This document shows positions 29,157-38,278 of a stretch of DNA of 64,000 bases, one piece after another. Below the pieces are notes generated by a model. It worked only from the letters and a program-made list of their open reading frames with translations. It had not been told where the DNA came from and searched no databases. How positions within the stretch are numbered: the stretch's first letter is position 1; each line of letters starts with the position of its first letter. Origin of the DNA: Nakazawaea peltata (taxonomy: Eukaryota; Ascomycota; Pichiomycetes; Alaninales; Pachysolenaceae); assembly GCA_001599355.1 (NCBI GenBank), contig BCGQ01000003.1:870468-934467 (forward strand), written 5' to 3'. The position numbers and the translations under genes are program-made.

Positions 29157-30974
29157 TCATTCCTCTTCTGAACTTTCTTCAGAATCATCATCCTCATCAC
29201 TAGAAGAATCTACATTAGAGTTCTTGTCGAACTTCTTCAATTGACTCTTCAAAAGATCAAGTCGGCTGTTACTCTCATCTTCATCCAATAATTTCTTGTC
29301 ACGTCTGTTTTTGATAATGCCAGCAGAAGGACGACCAGGTCCAGATTTCTTCTTCTTCTTGAAGACATAATTGTATAACTTTGTGACAGTTTCTTGATCC
29401 AAGGCATCGATTTCCAATTCCATCTCACCATCCTCATTAATTGGAGCAGGCAAATCTTTCATGGATTGGATAATTTGAACGACTCCATCCATATCATCTT
29501 CTGGTAACTCGGCCAACTTCGTAGATAATTCTTGTTTCATCTCGAAAGTAATTGGTCCGATGACATAACCATTAGACAGATCTCTCTTTGACTTCTTCTT
29601 CTTGGACCCACGTCTCCTAGCTCCACCCTTTTTACCTCTCTTTGCCAATTTTTCAGCTCTCACTTGCTCATACAAATCCAGCTTCATCTTGTCCAAATCT
29701 TTTCTCATTCTCTCGATCTGTTGTTCCAAGTACTCAATAGCTGGGTTTGTCAAAAGACTCAGATCAATCTTGATATCCTCATCATCAGAATCAGAATCAT
29801 ACTCGGATTCAGAAGCAGGTGGTGGAGTTGGTGGAGTAATTGGTCTATCAACCCATCTCTTGTCGAAGATACTCTCCAATCTATGAGCCATCATATTAAC
29901 AGGTGTGGATGGTGGATTGAAAGCATAAGCATTCAGGAACACCAATCTAACATCTTTCTCGAATTCATCACCATTCTCATATTCATTATTAGCTAATTTA
30001 CTTTGAATGGTTCCGAGATCCATTGGATTCTTGACAATATCAAAATAAGTTGGGCAACCGAGAGCAACAGGGTCGACAGGTACCAAGAATGGATAAGAAA
30101 TGGATTCATGTTTCTTAGACATCAATTCTTTCAACACTTGAGAACAGAATCTCAACTCAGGAATATACTTCTTCTTTCTTGGTTTGCTTTCGTATGTAAT
30201 ATCCTTAGACTTTGGTGGGTGTATTTCTCTTTTAGGTCTACCATCGACAACAGCACTCTCTCTTCTGATTCTGGGAACACCAGAAACATCGGTATTGGTC
30301 TTTCTTCTACCTTTTAATCCTGTTCCTTGTGGAGCTGCATCCTTTGGAGGCATGTTCAACATGTGCTTCTCAAAGTTTGCTTGTACATTTCTGGCCATTT
30401 GAGCAATAGCCGAATCTTTACCATTGAATTTGGCACAGTTATCAACCATCAAATTGAAATCATCCATGACTTGCTCAGGAGTCTCATAAGCATTGGCATT
30501 AATCTTCTTCTCAATGGTTGATAAATCCATTGGTCTGGTGATATAATTATAATAAAATGGGATATTATTCTTCACGATATCGACAGGTTGAAGGAAAGGA
30601 GCAGCATCTTTTAATCTTCTTACAGCCTTAACAGAAGTTAAAGCATGTTTAGCTTGATGTTTAGGCATTGGATTCTCAGGCAAATTATCCATATCAGGTT
30701 CTGAAGGAGGCTTAGGAGCTGGAACCATTGGAGCCAGTGGTGCTGCCTCGGTAGCCGTGGTAGCAGCTTCAGTAGTCAGTTCCTCTGATCCTTCAACCTT
30801 TGGTTTCTTGGATTCCGGTTCCTCAACTTCACCATCTTCACGATCTCTTTTCTCCGAAGAGAGCTCAGATTTCGTAGAATCATCCGGTGTAGGAGTAGGT
30901 AAACCTTCAGAAGGTTGTACCAGTTCCGTCTTCACAGACTCCTCGAGCTTATTATTCGACTCTTCAACAGACAT
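29157..30974 (-). CDS. BDF1: BET-family double-bromodomain factor Bdf1
   Basis: 605 residues (S. cerevisiae Bdf1 686). Nuclear reader of acetylated histone H4 that supports TFIID and SWR1 recruitment. Bromodomain 1 spans about 110-210 (PFYYNYITRPMDLSTIEKKI, acetyl-lysine Asn in NCAKFNG); bromodomain 2 about 275-380 (DIVKNPMDLGTIQSKL, Asn in NAYAFNPPSTPV). An NPS/basic region with SRRRGSKKKKSK type sequence precedes the ET domain at about 470-545 (YVIGPITFEMKQELSTKLAELP). Acidic Ser/Glu tracts lie at both ends. The order BD1-BD2-ET is diagnostic; Bdf1 versus Bdf2 cannot be split further. Confidence 0.93.
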   Translation of the reverse strand: MSVEESNNKLEESVKTELVQPSEGLPTPTPDDSTKSELSSEKRDREDGEVEEPESKKPKVEGSEELTTEAATTATEAAPLAPMVPAPKPPSEPDMDNLPENPMPKHQAKHALTSVKAVRRLKDAAPFLQPVDIVKNNIPFYYNYITRPMDLSTIEKKINANAYETPEQVMDDFNLMVDNCAKFNGKDSAIAQMARNVQANFEKHMLNMPPKDAAPQGTGLKGRRKTNTDVSGVPRIRRESAVVDGRPKREIHPPKSKDITYESKPRKKKYIPELRFCSQVLKELMSKKHESISYPFLVPVDPVALGCPTYFDIVKNPMDLGTIQSKLANNEYENGDEFEKDVRLVFLNAYAFNPPSTPVNMMAHRLESIFDKRWVDRPITPPTPPPASESEYDSDSDDEDIKIDLSLLTNPAIEYLEQQIERMRKDLDKMKLDLYEQVRAEKLAKRGKKGGARRRGSKKKKSKRDLSNGYVIGPITFEMKQELSTKLAELPEDDMDGVVQIIQSMKDLPAPINEDGEMELEIDALDQETVTKLYNYVFKKKKKSGPGRPSAGIIKNRRDKKLLDEDESNSRLDLLKSQLKKFDKNSNVDSSSDEDDDSEESSEEE

Positions 30975-31842
30975 GTCTATTAATTGCTGAAGTCAAACAC
31001 AAATCAATGGTTCGATCCTTTTGATACAGACAGAAAAGAATACTTAACAAATGAGAAAACAACAAGAGCAAAATATGAATTTATGTCCTGTCTCCCACAA
31101 TATGTACAAGCGTTTTCCCTCTTGTCTTAATTAGGAAAGTCTTTCTTTTTTCAATAAAAAAGAAATCTATTTTTTTTTTCTTCTTGGATTTACAACTTTA
31201 TTTATATATCAACCGAGCTTTACCGTCAACAAAAAAATTTTAATTTTCAAAAAGTTTTTTGTACTCAGTGCGCAGCAAAAGGCGCGTTTTAGTGTTAATT
31301 GTAGGTGTAGGACAGGGTTGTAGAGGAATGGGGGGAAGGAAGTAGCGGAAGCATAAGGAGGAGGGATGGTGGCAAAATAATTTCTTCAAACACCATTCAC
31401 TTTTGCCACTCAAAGATACTTTCTATATTGTTGTACAGACCATTGCTACTTTTCTTGGTCATTGGGTCTCCACTTCAGCATATGTCAAACTGAGCATCCA
31501 AAGCTGTATTCTCCTGAATAAAAAAATAATTCAGTTTTGTGTTTTTTTGGAGATTTCGTTATGGGGAAGCGCAAGAGTCCGGGTAACTCTGGACCTTCGC
31601 GAACTTTAATGCAGAAAAATGAATTTTTTCGTGTCTTGCCACCATTTACTTTGCTGCGCACACTTGAAATCTGCAATCTTATTGGTCTTATTTTCTTGCG
31701 CGAATTATAAATATAGCAACTTACAAAAAGCTCGTGGTCATGTGATGTGTAATAAGATTTCCTAAAACGGATAAATAATTTTAGTATTTGAGTAGGGATC
31801 TGAAAAAGGGGTATGCTTATCACTATTATATACAAGATAGAA
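30975..31842 (-). promoter_or_regulatory. BDF1 upstream region and SUV3 3' flank
   Basis: 868 bp, no gene seen. It contains an A/T-rich leader with long T and A runs near BDF1, a G-rich plus-strand tract at about 31300-31372 (C-rich on the BDF1 sense strand), GGTGGCAAA (31368-31376, identical to the Rpn4 PACE core) and two related inverted words TTTTGCCACT (near 31400) and CTTGCCACCA (near 31637). Confidence 0.35.
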
Positions 31843-33906
31843 TTAGTCGAACAAAAAGTCATTTCTCCGCAATCTGTCATTTCTCAATTCTTCCAATTCT
31901 TTGCTGATCTTTATTTCCGATAATTCTTTCATTTCCAAAACACTTTCGTAATCTATAAACATCTTAGGATAACGGTAGCCTAACCAAATGTAGAGCATTA
32001 CTAATTTGTGCATCAATTCGAGTCTTCTTAAATTCATCAATTGCATTGTATAATCATCTTTCTTGGTCATATCATAACGGATCCTGTATTGTCTTTTGTC
32101 TGTATCATAATACTCGAGTAATTTTGGGAAATGAATAATCGATTTGGATCCTCTACTCTTCAGCAATTCCACAAAATCTCTAGTTTGATAATCTGAAGCA
32201 GTCTCGAATTCGGTCAACTTATGGAGAGATTTCTCAAAATACAATTGGAAGGGCAGATTGATCAAATTGAATTGATCCAAAATCAAGAAATCTTTCAATA
32301 ATTTAAACCTATCGAAGAATAAAGCCGCAGTCTTCCTATCACTTAAAGCACTGAGGAAGAACATATTCTTCTTATGAGGACTATGTTTTCTCATCAGCCT
32401 TAAATCGTCTAAATCTTGCTCAAACCTTTGATATACGTCGATCAACTTGGTATTCGAAGGGAACATACTGAAATATTTTACCCATAAGAACCCTGGAACC
32501 CATAATGCCAGTTGAGATAAGTATTCAATAGGGCTTTTCATTTTTGCTTCGACGAAATCAAGGATCTCGGAGTCAATAGCAGTTATATAACCTTCACTTT
32601 TATCTCCATTTGCATTAGCTACATATCGTCCTGCTCTTCCACCGATCTGCTTAACTTCTGATGTTTTCAAATCTCTCATTTTTCCACCATCAAACTTTGT
32701 CAAAGTGGTGAAAACAATTCTTTTGATACTCAAATTTAACCCCATTCCAATGGCATCACTCAGAACCAAGACATCATATTCACCATTATTAAACTTAGCC
32801 AGCTCGCTGGTTCTTGTTTCTGGTGGTAATGCCCCATAAATAACACCACATTTCAACTTGGTTTTATTCTCCAAAAACAGTTTAATATCCAAGATCTTCT
32901 TCTTACTAAACAGAACAATACAATCACCTTTACGGAAATCTTCAAAGTTTGTAATGGGGAAATCTTCTACCACTAATCTTCCCAATCTATCATACTCATT
33001 AATCTCCAAATTATCTCCAGTTTCTTGAACAATTTGTTTCATAAGAGGAATCACACTCGGCTCACCACAAAGATGTAATTCTTTCAGTTGGCACCCCAAT
33101 ACAACATTCGTCCAAGCCCAACCTCTTCTTGTATCATTCATCATCTGAATCTCATCTAGCACTACAACATCGTATTGTTCAGAAAGTGAGATCATCTCTA
33201 CAGTCCCGCTGGTTAACCCACTGATATTTCCATATTGATCAATATCAGGAACGATCTCTTCTCCGGTCAAAAGATTACATCTTACACCTTTTTCTTGGAA
33301 CTTGTCATAAACCTCTCTGGCTAATAATCTCAAAGGACCAGCATAGTATCCTGTTTTACATGACTCCAATCGTTTTAAAGCATTATAAGTTTTACCGCTG
33401 TTAGTGGGCCCCACATGCATAATAATATTTCTCTTCATCTTTCTAGCATTAGGGAACCAGTCTGCTGGACTATCGATATCAATAATTTTGAACGTAGTAT
33501 TGGATGAAGGTTTGATGTGGTTATATTTTTTGACGTCATCCAATAGTCTCCAAGGTTTAATTGCATTATAAAAGCATTGCTCCACTGTATAGTTAACCTT
33601 GTCTTGTAAAGTGAGTCCTGGAATAGGTACACTATTCTTGTCCTTTTGTAAAAGATTCAAGATGTACCCGAAATTATCGGTTGCGGGAGTTAAACATTGC
33701 TCAAAATCGGCGACTTCTTCAGGTTTTACCTTGGAATTCGACTGTTGTAAATCATGAGATGTCTTCTTTAAAGCCTTTAAAATACTGCTTTGATTCTCTA
33801 ATATGTACAGTTTATGTTGGTTCAATAACGGATAAGTGAACTTAGGTTCAGCCGACCGCAACTGTTTCGCCAAAGCTCCGAGGGATTTCTCTAACAATTT
33901 GCTCAT
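31843..33906 (-). CDS. SUV3: Mitochondrial ATP-dependent RNA helicase Suv3
   Basis: 687 residues (S. cerevisiae 737). Ski2-like helicase of the mitochondrial degradosome, working with the Dss1 exonuclease on mtRNA turnover. Walker A GPTNSGKT is at residues 166-173 in NIIMHVGPTNSGKTYNAL; then YAGPLRLLAREV, LTGEEI, the DEIQ box VVVLDEIQMM, LCGEPSVIPL, VLSDAIGMGLNLSIKRIVFTT and motif VI QIGGRAGR. The N-terminus is basic and amphipathic enough for an import signal. It diverges from CTK2 over 172 bp. Confidence 0.95.
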   Translation of the reverse strand: MSKLLEKSLGALAKQLRSAEPKFTYPLLNQHKLYILENQSSILKALKKTSHDLQQSNSKVKPEEVADFEQCLTPATDNFGYILNLLQKDKNSVPIPGLTLQDKVNYTVEQCFYNAIKPWRLLDDVKKYNHIKPSSNTTFKIIDIDSPADWFPNARKMKRNIIMHVGPTNSGKTYNALKRLESCKTGYYAGPLRLLAREVYDKFQEKGVRCNLLTGEEIVPDIDQYGNISGLTSGTVEMISLSEQYDVVVLDEIQMMNDTRRGWAWTNVVLGCQLKELHLCGEPSVIPLMKQIVQETGDNLEINEYDRLGRLVVEDFPITNFEDFRKGDCIVLFSKKKILDIKLFLENKTKLKCGVIYGALPPETRTSELAKFNNGEYDVLVLSDAIGMGLNLSIKRIVFTTLTKFDGGKMRDLKTSEVKQIGGRAGRYVANANGDKSEGYITAIDSEILDFVEAKMKSPIEYLSQLALWVPGFLWVKYFSMFPSNTKLIDVYQRFEQDLDDLRLMRKHSPHKKNMFFLSALSDRKTAALFFDRFKLLKDFLILDQFNLINLPFQLYFEKSLHKLTEFETASDYQTRDFVELLKSRGSKSIIHFPKLLEYYDTDKRQYRIRYDMTKKDDYTMQLMNLRRLELMHKLVMLYIWLGYRYPKMFIDYESVLEMKELSEIKISKELEELRNDRLRRNDFLFD

Positions 33907-34078
33907 ATCTTCTAACTGTCCAATATCCTCCCAGAGATGAGCTCCAAAAGCTTATTTAAACCTAAGCTCAATGAGCATTTTCCAAAGGGAAATTTTATAA
34001 AGCCTAAAAAATTTTCCCTATAATAAATTTATTAATCGAAGGGGAGAGGATATCGATTAGAAGGGTTAATCAATAGGG

Positions 34079-35062
34079 ATGTCGGTGACGCCAATAACTC
34101 CAAAGACTCCAGACAGCGAAGGAAGGTCGATCCTTCAACTTTCGAAACCTTTTTTGAGCAGCAATGAGATCAAACATTGTTACACAATACAAGGCATAAT
34201 GGGTAACCCCGCCAATGAGCTTCTGTACAGATTATCCAAAGTGGAGATACTACATTATTTGAGGAAACTCGTCAAGTTGTTCAAATTCCCGACTAATATA
34301 TTACAGTTGAGTTTGAATTTTTATCAGCGGTTCTATATGTTCAACCCATATGACGTTTACAAGAACTCCAAGTATGAAGTGGCGGTGACAGCGTTATATA
34401 TTCTGTCAAAATTACAAGATTATATTAAGAAATTGAGGGATATAGTGAAGATGGTTAATAGTGAGGCTAAGATTCCGGGTATAGTCACATCCGAATCGAA
34501 GATATTATCATTGGAAAAGAAATTCTTACAGACCATCAACTTTGATTTTAGGTACCATCTTTCAGAGGATTTATTGATGAGGATGTGTAATTATTTGGAC
34601 CTTGATCAGGATACAAAATATACTGCATGGCTTATCAACAATGATACATACCTGACAGAATTGCATGTACGATTCCCATGTAACATTGTGCTGTTACTGT
34701 CGATGAAAGTGGCTAGTAAATTACTGGGTAGAACCTTGGAAATCAATAACAGAGAATTCAGAATCTTCAAAGATATATTCGTTATCGAGTGTATGGAAGA
34801 ATTATTACAATATTATATGGATAATTACAATATTTCATGTCTCAAGACGAAATTCCATGAATCTTTGAAACAAGACATCATGGATCAACTCATCACTATC
34901 AAGATTGAAATCAATAAGCTGCTTCAAGAATATAAACCTCCAAAGAAGAAGCATTACTACAATTTTGAGACCGATGAATTCTACAAGATGGACAGAAATT
35001 TCAGCAAAAGTGACAATGTTAGATTTGTATTCCAAAGGCTGAACTATATAGATGAATTTTGA
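34079..35062 (+). CDS. CTK2: CTDK-I cyclin subunit Ctk2
   Basis: 327 residues (S. cerevisiae 323). Cyclin partner of Ctk1, the kinase that phosphorylates Ser2 of the RNA polymerase II CTD. The N-terminus has SKPFLSSNEIK, matching Ctk2 SRPFLSKRQIQ. A cyclin fold follows: LRKLVKLFKFPTNILQLSLNFYQRFYMFNPYD, then EKKFLQTINFDFRYHLSEDLL. Two CTGs at 34691-34693 and 34697-34699, read as alanine, give VALASMKVA, which lines up with Ctk2 IALAILKIA. The last 19 bp overlap the 3' end of BET4 on the other strand. Confidence 0.78.
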   Translation: MSVTPITPKTPDSEGRSILQLSKPFLSSNEIKHCYTIQGIMGNPANELLYRLSKVEILHYLRKLVKLFKFPTNILQLSLNFYQRFYMFNPYDVYKNSKYEVAVTALYILSKLQDYIKKLRDIVKMVNSEAKIPGIVTSESKILSLEKKFLQTINFDFRYHLSEDLLMRMCNYLDLDQDTKYTAWLINNDTYLTELHVRFPCNIVLLLSMKVASKLLGRTLEINNREFRIFKDIFVIECMEELLQYYMDNYNISCLKTKFHESLKQDIMDQLITIKIEINKLLQEYKPPKKKHYYNFETDEFYKMDRNFSKSDNVRFVFQRLNYIDEF

Positions 35063-35967
35063 ATATTCTCACTTATCAATTTCAACGTCTTAATACACCA
35101 TTCATTATCCTTACCATTATCATCTTTCTCTAATTCATTCAATTCTTCCACTTGACTTTTTAGTCTATTTAAAAATGCATCTTTTTTGTGCGCGTTCTCT
35201 GCGAAAAAGTAGTCTGTGCTGATGAGCCATCTCATATAGACCCAAATGGAGCTATCTTCACTGTCCATGAACATGGCATTGGTTAGAATATCTAATTCTT
35301 TGTCTATGAAATCTTGTTTGGATTTGAAAAGGATCAAGTCTTGATCGATTTTTGGTTGTTGTTCGAAAATATATGCAATCAATTTGGATCGGTTATGCCA
35401 GGCAGAATAATTGGAGATATTCTTGTTAATCATTTTGGTGGTGTAATCGAATTCTTGGACAGTGAGTTTGAATTTGTCATCTTCTGATTCTAAATATTGC
35501 TGAATTGATGACACCATGATTCTACGATAAGCCCAGCCATGGAAATTTCTTTCATCTTTCAGAAGCATTTGATTAACAAATTGTAGATCTTGCTCATAAA
35601 CTTCTTTTTGGTCGATCTGTTTTAAGCACCAAATACGATGATTCCATATCCAATAACATTTAGGATCTCTCATGATTTGTTTCAATATGAATCTCAATTC
35701 CAAGAGAAGTTGCTTCCGAAGAGCTTCCTTATCGGTGTATACATGAGTGAATATGTCTCTACGGTAGTTCCATATAGTATAGAACTCCGGATTCAAGTCG
35801 AGTAAAAGTGACGTTTGTTCTAGTGCTCTCTCATCGTACACTTTATCCAGCTTCAGATTCAATACCACTTTTTGTAAGCCATTATAAATATCAATTTTGG
35901 ATTTATCTCTCAGTAATTTCAGATCTCTGAGCTCCTGGGTGAGTTTCACTCTCTTTCCACCATGCAT
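35044..35967 (-). CDS. BET4: Rab geranylgeranyltransferase alpha subunit
   Basis: 307 residues (S. cerevisiae 327). With Bet2 and the escort protein Mrs6 it attaches geranylgeranyl groups to Rab GTPases such as Ypt1 and Sec4. Five prenyltransferase-alpha repeats are visible around the Trp-x-x-Arg cores: FYTIWNYRRDIF, CYWIWNHRIWCL, FHGWAYRRIMV, YSAWHNRSKLI and SSIWVYMRWLI. The N-terminus MHGGKRVKLTQE is family-typical. Its 3' coding end overlaps CTK2 by 19 bp. Confidence 0.95.
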   Translation of the reverse strand: MHGGKRVKLTQELRDLKLLRDKSKIDIYNGLQKVVLNLKLDKVYDERALEQTSLLLDLNPEFYTIWNYRRDIFTHVYTDKEALRKQLLLELRFILKQIMRDPKCYWIWNHRIWCLKQIDQKEVYEQDLQFVNQMLLKDERNFHGWAYRRIMVSSIQQYLESEDDKFKLTVQEFDYTTKMINKNISNYSAWHNRSKLIAYIFEQQPKIDQDLILFKSKQDFIDKELDILTNAMFMDSEDSSIWVYMRWLISTDYFFAENAHKKDAFLNRLKSQVEELNELEKDDNGKDNEWCIKTLKLISENIQNSSI

Positions 35968-36049
35968 CTTGAATCAATCTGACTTTGGTACCTTCAAAGT
36001 GGCGGTCTTCAATTGAACATCGTCTATGTTTTTATAGGGGGNATATAAT

Positions 36050-36100
36050 TAATATTTTGCTATATCTTAATAAGGTGGGAATATTTTAATATTTTGCTAT
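36050..36100. repeat. Short direct repeat near an ambiguous base
   Basis: TAATATTTTGCTAT occurs at 36050-36063 and 36087-36100, 37 bp apart, between the BET4 start and the MRP8 end. An undetermined base (N) lies at 36042, the only one in the window. Confidence 0.7.
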
Positions 36101-36146
36101 GTATCATAGGGGTGAACATCGTGACACCGTCAAACACATGCCATAA

Positions 36147-36749
36147 TCACCATGTATTTGGGGTTCTTCTATGTTTCAAACCTATATATCTACTCAATTC
36201 ATCATATAATGAATCTACCTCCTTCTCTGTGAACCTACGATTCTCTTTGTCTTGTTTTAACTCAGCTTCAATATCTACTGGTGTACCTTCATTTAACATC
36301 TTTTCCAATTTCAGTTGTTCCTCAGCAGAGGCACCAATCAAGTCATAAAAGTCACAGATCTCCAAGACCAGATCATTCTCCAACTTTTGGAATTCTCCAT
36401 AAGTTTTTGGGAATCCCTCATGAAACTCACCATCACTGTTAGGAACTGGGGCAATAATTTCATCAGGCTTGACAAGAGTGGAATTTTGTGTTCTTCTAAT
36501 AGATCTCATCTCTATGAAATCCAATTGCCCTTGTAACTCTCCAACCAATTGAACTATATCGTCATTTGTCACATATTCTGGCTCCTCGCCTGCCAGATTA
36601 TCCAATTTCTTGAAATCCTCTTGAGATGACTTGATTTGCATCTCTAAGAGTTGTTCTCCAGTTTTACGGAGGATTTTGGACTGCTTAGCAACTAACTCAG
36701 CCAATTCCCCAACCTTATTCTGTAATTCTTGTACGGTAGTGTCTGTCAT
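36147..36749 (-). CDS. MRP8: Mrp8-like conserved fungal protein
   Basis: 200 residues (S. cerevisiae Mrp8 219). Function is not established; the name recalls an early ribosomal assignment. Conserved blocks are the N-terminal coiled coil (VQELQNKVGELAELVAKQSKILRKTGE), VQLVGELQGQLDFIEMRSIRR, PDEIIAPVPNSDGE, FPKTYGEF and the C-terminal DELSRYIGLKHRR. All match Mrp8 in order. No membrane segment or targeting peptide is visible. Confidence 0.88.
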   Translation of the reverse strand: MTDTTVQELQNKVGELAELVAKQSKILRKTGEQLLEMQIKSSQEDFKKLDNLAGEEPEYVTNDDIVQLVGELQGQLDFIEMRSIRRTQNSTLVKPDEIIAPVPNSDGEFHEGFPKTYGEFQKLENDLVLEICDFYDLIGASAEEQLKLEKMLNEGTPVDIEAELKQDKENRRFTEKEVDSLYDELSRYIGLKHRRTPNTW

Positions 36750-37041
36750 AGTGTTGTTATATCGTTCAATTGCCCGTTTGTTATCAGTTCGCTAGCCTTT
36801 TGTTATGCTCCTGTTATCCTCGTGTTGTTCCTCCAATTATTGCTTTGAATTCCGCTAAGATATTCTTGCGCCTTTTTACTTTGTTCGCTCATTATTTATG
36901 ACGTATCTCATCTGATACGCAAAAGGGGGAAACGCACTACGGCTCGTCTTATCTAATTGATTTATTATTCTATATGAAGATATAAATGCACGGCCAATGA
37001 CTGGAATAAATAATCATCTATATTGTAGGGGAGTACTTCTT

Positions 37042-37944
37042 CTAGCTGTAGAGCCATCTCTGGTAAAAATAGAAGAGATCAAAGAATATTGTTCCCGATG
37101 ACCCCAAAATAAAGGGGAGCTCATTGATTAAATATTCATAACTAAAACGACAGTTAAGTAATATAGATGCTGTATATGATAAGTTCGCAACTATCAGTGT
37201 GAAAAATAATAAAGGAGAGATCCCATTCACCGATTTGCGCTCAAAGTTTTTGTACAATTGAGGCACACGAGCTCCCAAATATAGGGCTGCACAGAGCCAA
37301 GAAATGATCACTCCTATAAATTCCGGATCGAGACTATTAATGAGCGGCGATTCTTGAAGAACCCGAATAGGTGCACCCTCTGCGGAGCTCGAAAGAGAGG
37401 TTATTGCAAATACCTTCGTTAAGGAGTTCAGAAGGCTTAACCGTCTGAGTGATTTGGAATTTCTATGCTGAGAAATGGTATTCTGTAACAGTTGAGCATC
37501 TACAGAAATCCCATCGATGACTGCGATATCATCATCATCATCGTCTTGAATAGCACTGTATGATGCATCAGTATGTAGATTATGATTGAGTGACTGTCTC
37601 TCGCGGCGATGGTGTCTATGACGATGATGGCGATGTTTGTAGAAATGCTTATAATAGAGCCATTGTGAGAAGAGAACAGCATCGTTGTATAAAAAGTAGA
37701 TAGCAAGGTAGATCTGGAAAGGCAATTGATGCGTTAAGATCGATCCCATTAATGAAGTCACATCTCCCATGAACCATAGTAATAAGAAATAGAATGAAAT
37801 TCCCTCGCATCTCTTGTTGCGATAATTCTCGATCTGTTGAGGGATCTGAGCCACAAGCCAACAATAGAATGAGATATATCCAAAAGTGTTCGAATATGTA
37901 TCTGAACACTGTCCGGAGGACATTAATCCCAAATAACTTGCCAT
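37042..37944 (-). CDS. PQ-loop vacuolar amino-acid transporter (Ypq/Rtc2-like)
   Basis: 300 residues with seven hydrophobic segments and two PQ-loop repeats: YCWLVAQIPQQIENYRNKRCEGIS near the N-terminus and ALYLGARVPQLYKNFERKSVNGIS near the C-terminus. Members (Ypq1-3, mammalian PQLC2) export cationic amino acids from the vacuole or lysosome. A His-rich stretch (KHRHHRHRHH) and an acidic loop lie between repeats. Which of the three S. cerevisiae paralogues it corresponds to is unclear. Confidence 0.85.
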   Translation of the reverse strand: MASYLGLMSSGQCSDTYSNTFGYISFYCWLVAQIPQQIENYRNKRCEGISFYFLLLWFMGDVTSLMGSILTHQLPFQIYLAIYFLYNDAVLFSQWLYYKHFYKHRHHRHRHHRRERQSLNHNLHTDASYSAIQDDDDDDIAVIDGISVDAQLLQNTISQHRNSKSLRRLSLLNSLTKVFAITSLSSSAEGAPIRVLQESPLINSLDPEFIGVIISWLCAALYLGARVPQLYKNFERKSVNGISPLLFFTLIVANLSYTASILLNCRFSYEYLINELPFILGSSGTIFFDLFYFYQRWLYS

Positions 37945-38278
37945 TTATCTGAAAATTGTATCCCGTTCCCTTGACAACCACCTGTTTCAATTTGTATCTT
38001 TTGACTTGTTTTGTGTTTCTGACAGATTTCCGCTTACTGATAAGAGAAGCGCGATAAGAAAAGGAGCCGCGCAAAGAGGGAAAAAGAAGCGAGATGAGGG
38101 GGGAGCTGGCAGAGCTGGCAGAGCTGCAGAGCTTGGGAAGATTCAAGTCAGATTTAAGGAATATTTCAGGAAGACTTAAGGAAGCCTTGACGCAGAACTT
38201 TCGTGGTGCCTAGCCACCATTGCAACTACAGATTAGAAGGAAGAACCACTACATGTGCCCGAAAATCAGTCTAATTTA
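37945..38278 (-). promoter_or_regulatory. Upstream region of the PQ-loop transporter
   Basis: 334 bp without a gene. It contains a G-rich and GAGCTGGCA-repeated patch at about 38093-38132, which is C-rich on the transporter's sense strand. Confidence 0.3.
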
